64,000 bases of DNA, from positions 1 through 64,000 of the forward strand of contig NZ_JZEX01000061.1 in NCBI RefSeq assembly GCF_000969415.1, written 5' to 3'. Shown here piece after piece: positions 63,227 through 64,000 of the stretch. A program made the translations under genes and the position numbers. Position 1 is the stretch's first letter, and each line of letters starts with the position of its first letter. The notes under the pieces were generated by a model that was given only the letters and a program-made list of their open reading frames with translations, searched no databases and was not told where the DNA came from. The DNA comes from Devosia geojensis. GTDB taxonomy: Bacteria; Pseudomonadota; Alphaproteobacteria; Rhizobiales; Devosiaceae.

Positions 63227-64000
63227 ATGATCGAAGCCGCGATGATCTGGAACGAGCCCAACAACAAGTCGCACTGGGATCCGGAGCTTGACCCGGACTG
63301 GAGCCGCTTCGCGGAAATGGCGAGCCTTGCAGGAGATGCCATCGCCTCGCAGAACCGGGCGGTCACGCGAGTGCTCGGCGGCATCTCACCGATCGATCCG
63401 GGCTTCATGGGGCGCATGCGCGATTTTGGTGTTCTCGACCATGTCGATGCGGTGGCTGTCCATGGCTTTCCGCTCGATTGGAACCTCTGGCAGATCGACG
63501 AGTGGCCAAACCGGCTGGAGGAAATCCGCACCGTCACCCACCTGCCGGTCTGGGTGAGCGAGGTAGGCGTGTCGACCTTCGGTGCCGAGGAGGTGCAGGT
63601 GTGGGGTCTCAAGCGCACAGCCGAGCTGCTGAAGGGCAGGGCCGGACGCATCCAGTGGTACAGCCTCTACGACCTGCCCAGCGCCTGGGAGGCGACGACC
63701 CGCCACAAGGAGGCGGAAGGCTCCTCGTACTACCGGCATTTCTACATGGGGCTGCTGCGCGAGGACGGCAGCCCGAAACCGTCGCTCGAGGAATTCGCCC
63801 GCCACACGCCCGACCTGGGATTAGTGCAGTGGTTCCACTATGAAGACCCCCGGCTCGAGGATGCGGTGGCGTGGATGAAGCGGCTGGGCGTCACCTATGT
63901 GCGCACAGGTCTTTCCTGGGCCGACAGCTTCCGCCCGAACGCGCTCGACTGGTTCGATCGGCAGATGAAGGCGCTCGAGGACTTCGACGTGACGGTGACC
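63227..64000 (+). CDS. Glycosidase-like protein (clan-A TIM barrel), 3-prime truncated by window
   Basis: The first 258 codons, starting at an ATG with TAGGAG eight bases upstream and 9 bp after the phosphatase gene; no stop occurs before the edge. The motif IWNEPNNKSHW (residues 7-17) matches the acid/base Glu strand of clan GH-A, and LPVWVSEVGVSTFG near 105-118 places a second Glu as nucleophile. From about residue 196 the chain restarts with LGLVQWFHYEDPRLEDAVAW and RLGVTYVRTGLSW, looking like the beginning of a second barrel. No signal peptide. Possibly acts on an inositol-containing glycoside; substrate unknown. Confidence 0.75.
   Translation, partial: MIEAAMIWNEPNNKSHWDPELDPDWSRFAEMASLAGDAIASQNRAVTRVLGGISPIDPGFMGRMRDFGVLDHVDAVAVHGFPLDWNLWQIDEWPNRLEEIRTVTHLPVWVSEVGVSTFGAEEVQVWGLKRTAELLKGRAGRIQWYSLYDLPSAWEATTRHKEAEGSSYYRHFYMGLLREDGSPKPSLEEFARHTPDLGLVQWFHYEDPRLEDAVAWMKRLGVTYVRTGLSWADSFRPNALDWFDRQMKALEDFDVTVT

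Overview
The window is high-GC DNA with dense, mostly operonic genes, many GTG starts and ATGA/GTGA stop-start overlaps. It is rich in ABC transporters, carries rhizobial-style palindromic repeats, and shows no rRNA, tRNA, CRISPR array, transposase or phage gene. This fits a chromosomal or large-replicon accessory region of an alphaproteobacterium of the Hyphomicrobiales, plausibly Devosiaceae. That placement is an inference from style and content, not from a marker gene.

Layout. (1) 267-13028: a minus-strand operon for an oligopeptide/oligosaccharide-type ABC importer. Its order is permease, two ATPases, a large glycosidase-like protein, binding protein, second permease. It faces a plus-strand set of two paralogous LacI regulators bracketing a D-2-hydroxyacid dehydrogenase and a beta-hydroxyacid dehydrogenase. 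Together these look like a sugar or sugar-acid utilisation locus. (2) 13044-13988: a GNAT acetyltransferase. (3) 14180-21401: a PQQ-dependent dehydrogenase cluster. It holds an ABC-2 ATPase and permease, an MxaJ-like periplasmic protein, cytochrome c, the quinoprotein, a second MxaJ-like protein, an M50-like membrane protein without the zinc motif, and a pseudoazurin. (4) 21443-25124: a NitT/TauT-type ABC importer and a LysR regulator, with a Bcr/CflA-type MFS exporter (25211-26437) divergent from the regulator. (5) 26485-36189: a siderophore system of reductase, FecCDE-type importer, binding protein and TonB receptor, with two AraC regulators. (6) 36482-46677: a translationally coupled pair, a 2158-residue repeat surface protein with eight near-identical 118-residue repeats and a 1240-residue outer-membrane barrel. 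(7) 46766-57299: diaminopimelate decarboxylase, a LysR regulator, a complete Opp/Dpp-type operon headed by an N-formylglutamate amidohydrolase-like gene, a PuuD-like amidotransferase and an APH-fold kinase. (8) 57562-59565: a BCCT choline/betaine transporter. (9) 59662-64000: a phosphoribosyltransferase-kinase fusion divergent from myo-inositol-1-phosphate synthase, a histidine phosphatase and a clan-A-like glycosidase cut by the window end.

The most unusual items are the PRTase-kinase/inositol-phosphate-synthase cluster at the right edge and the quinoprotein, which appears to have lost two of the usual metal ligands. Next come the 354-bp tandem repeat array with its coupled barrel, and the LacI-paralogue locus with a good operator palindrome. 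All functional calls are from sequence reading alone; no database search was run.
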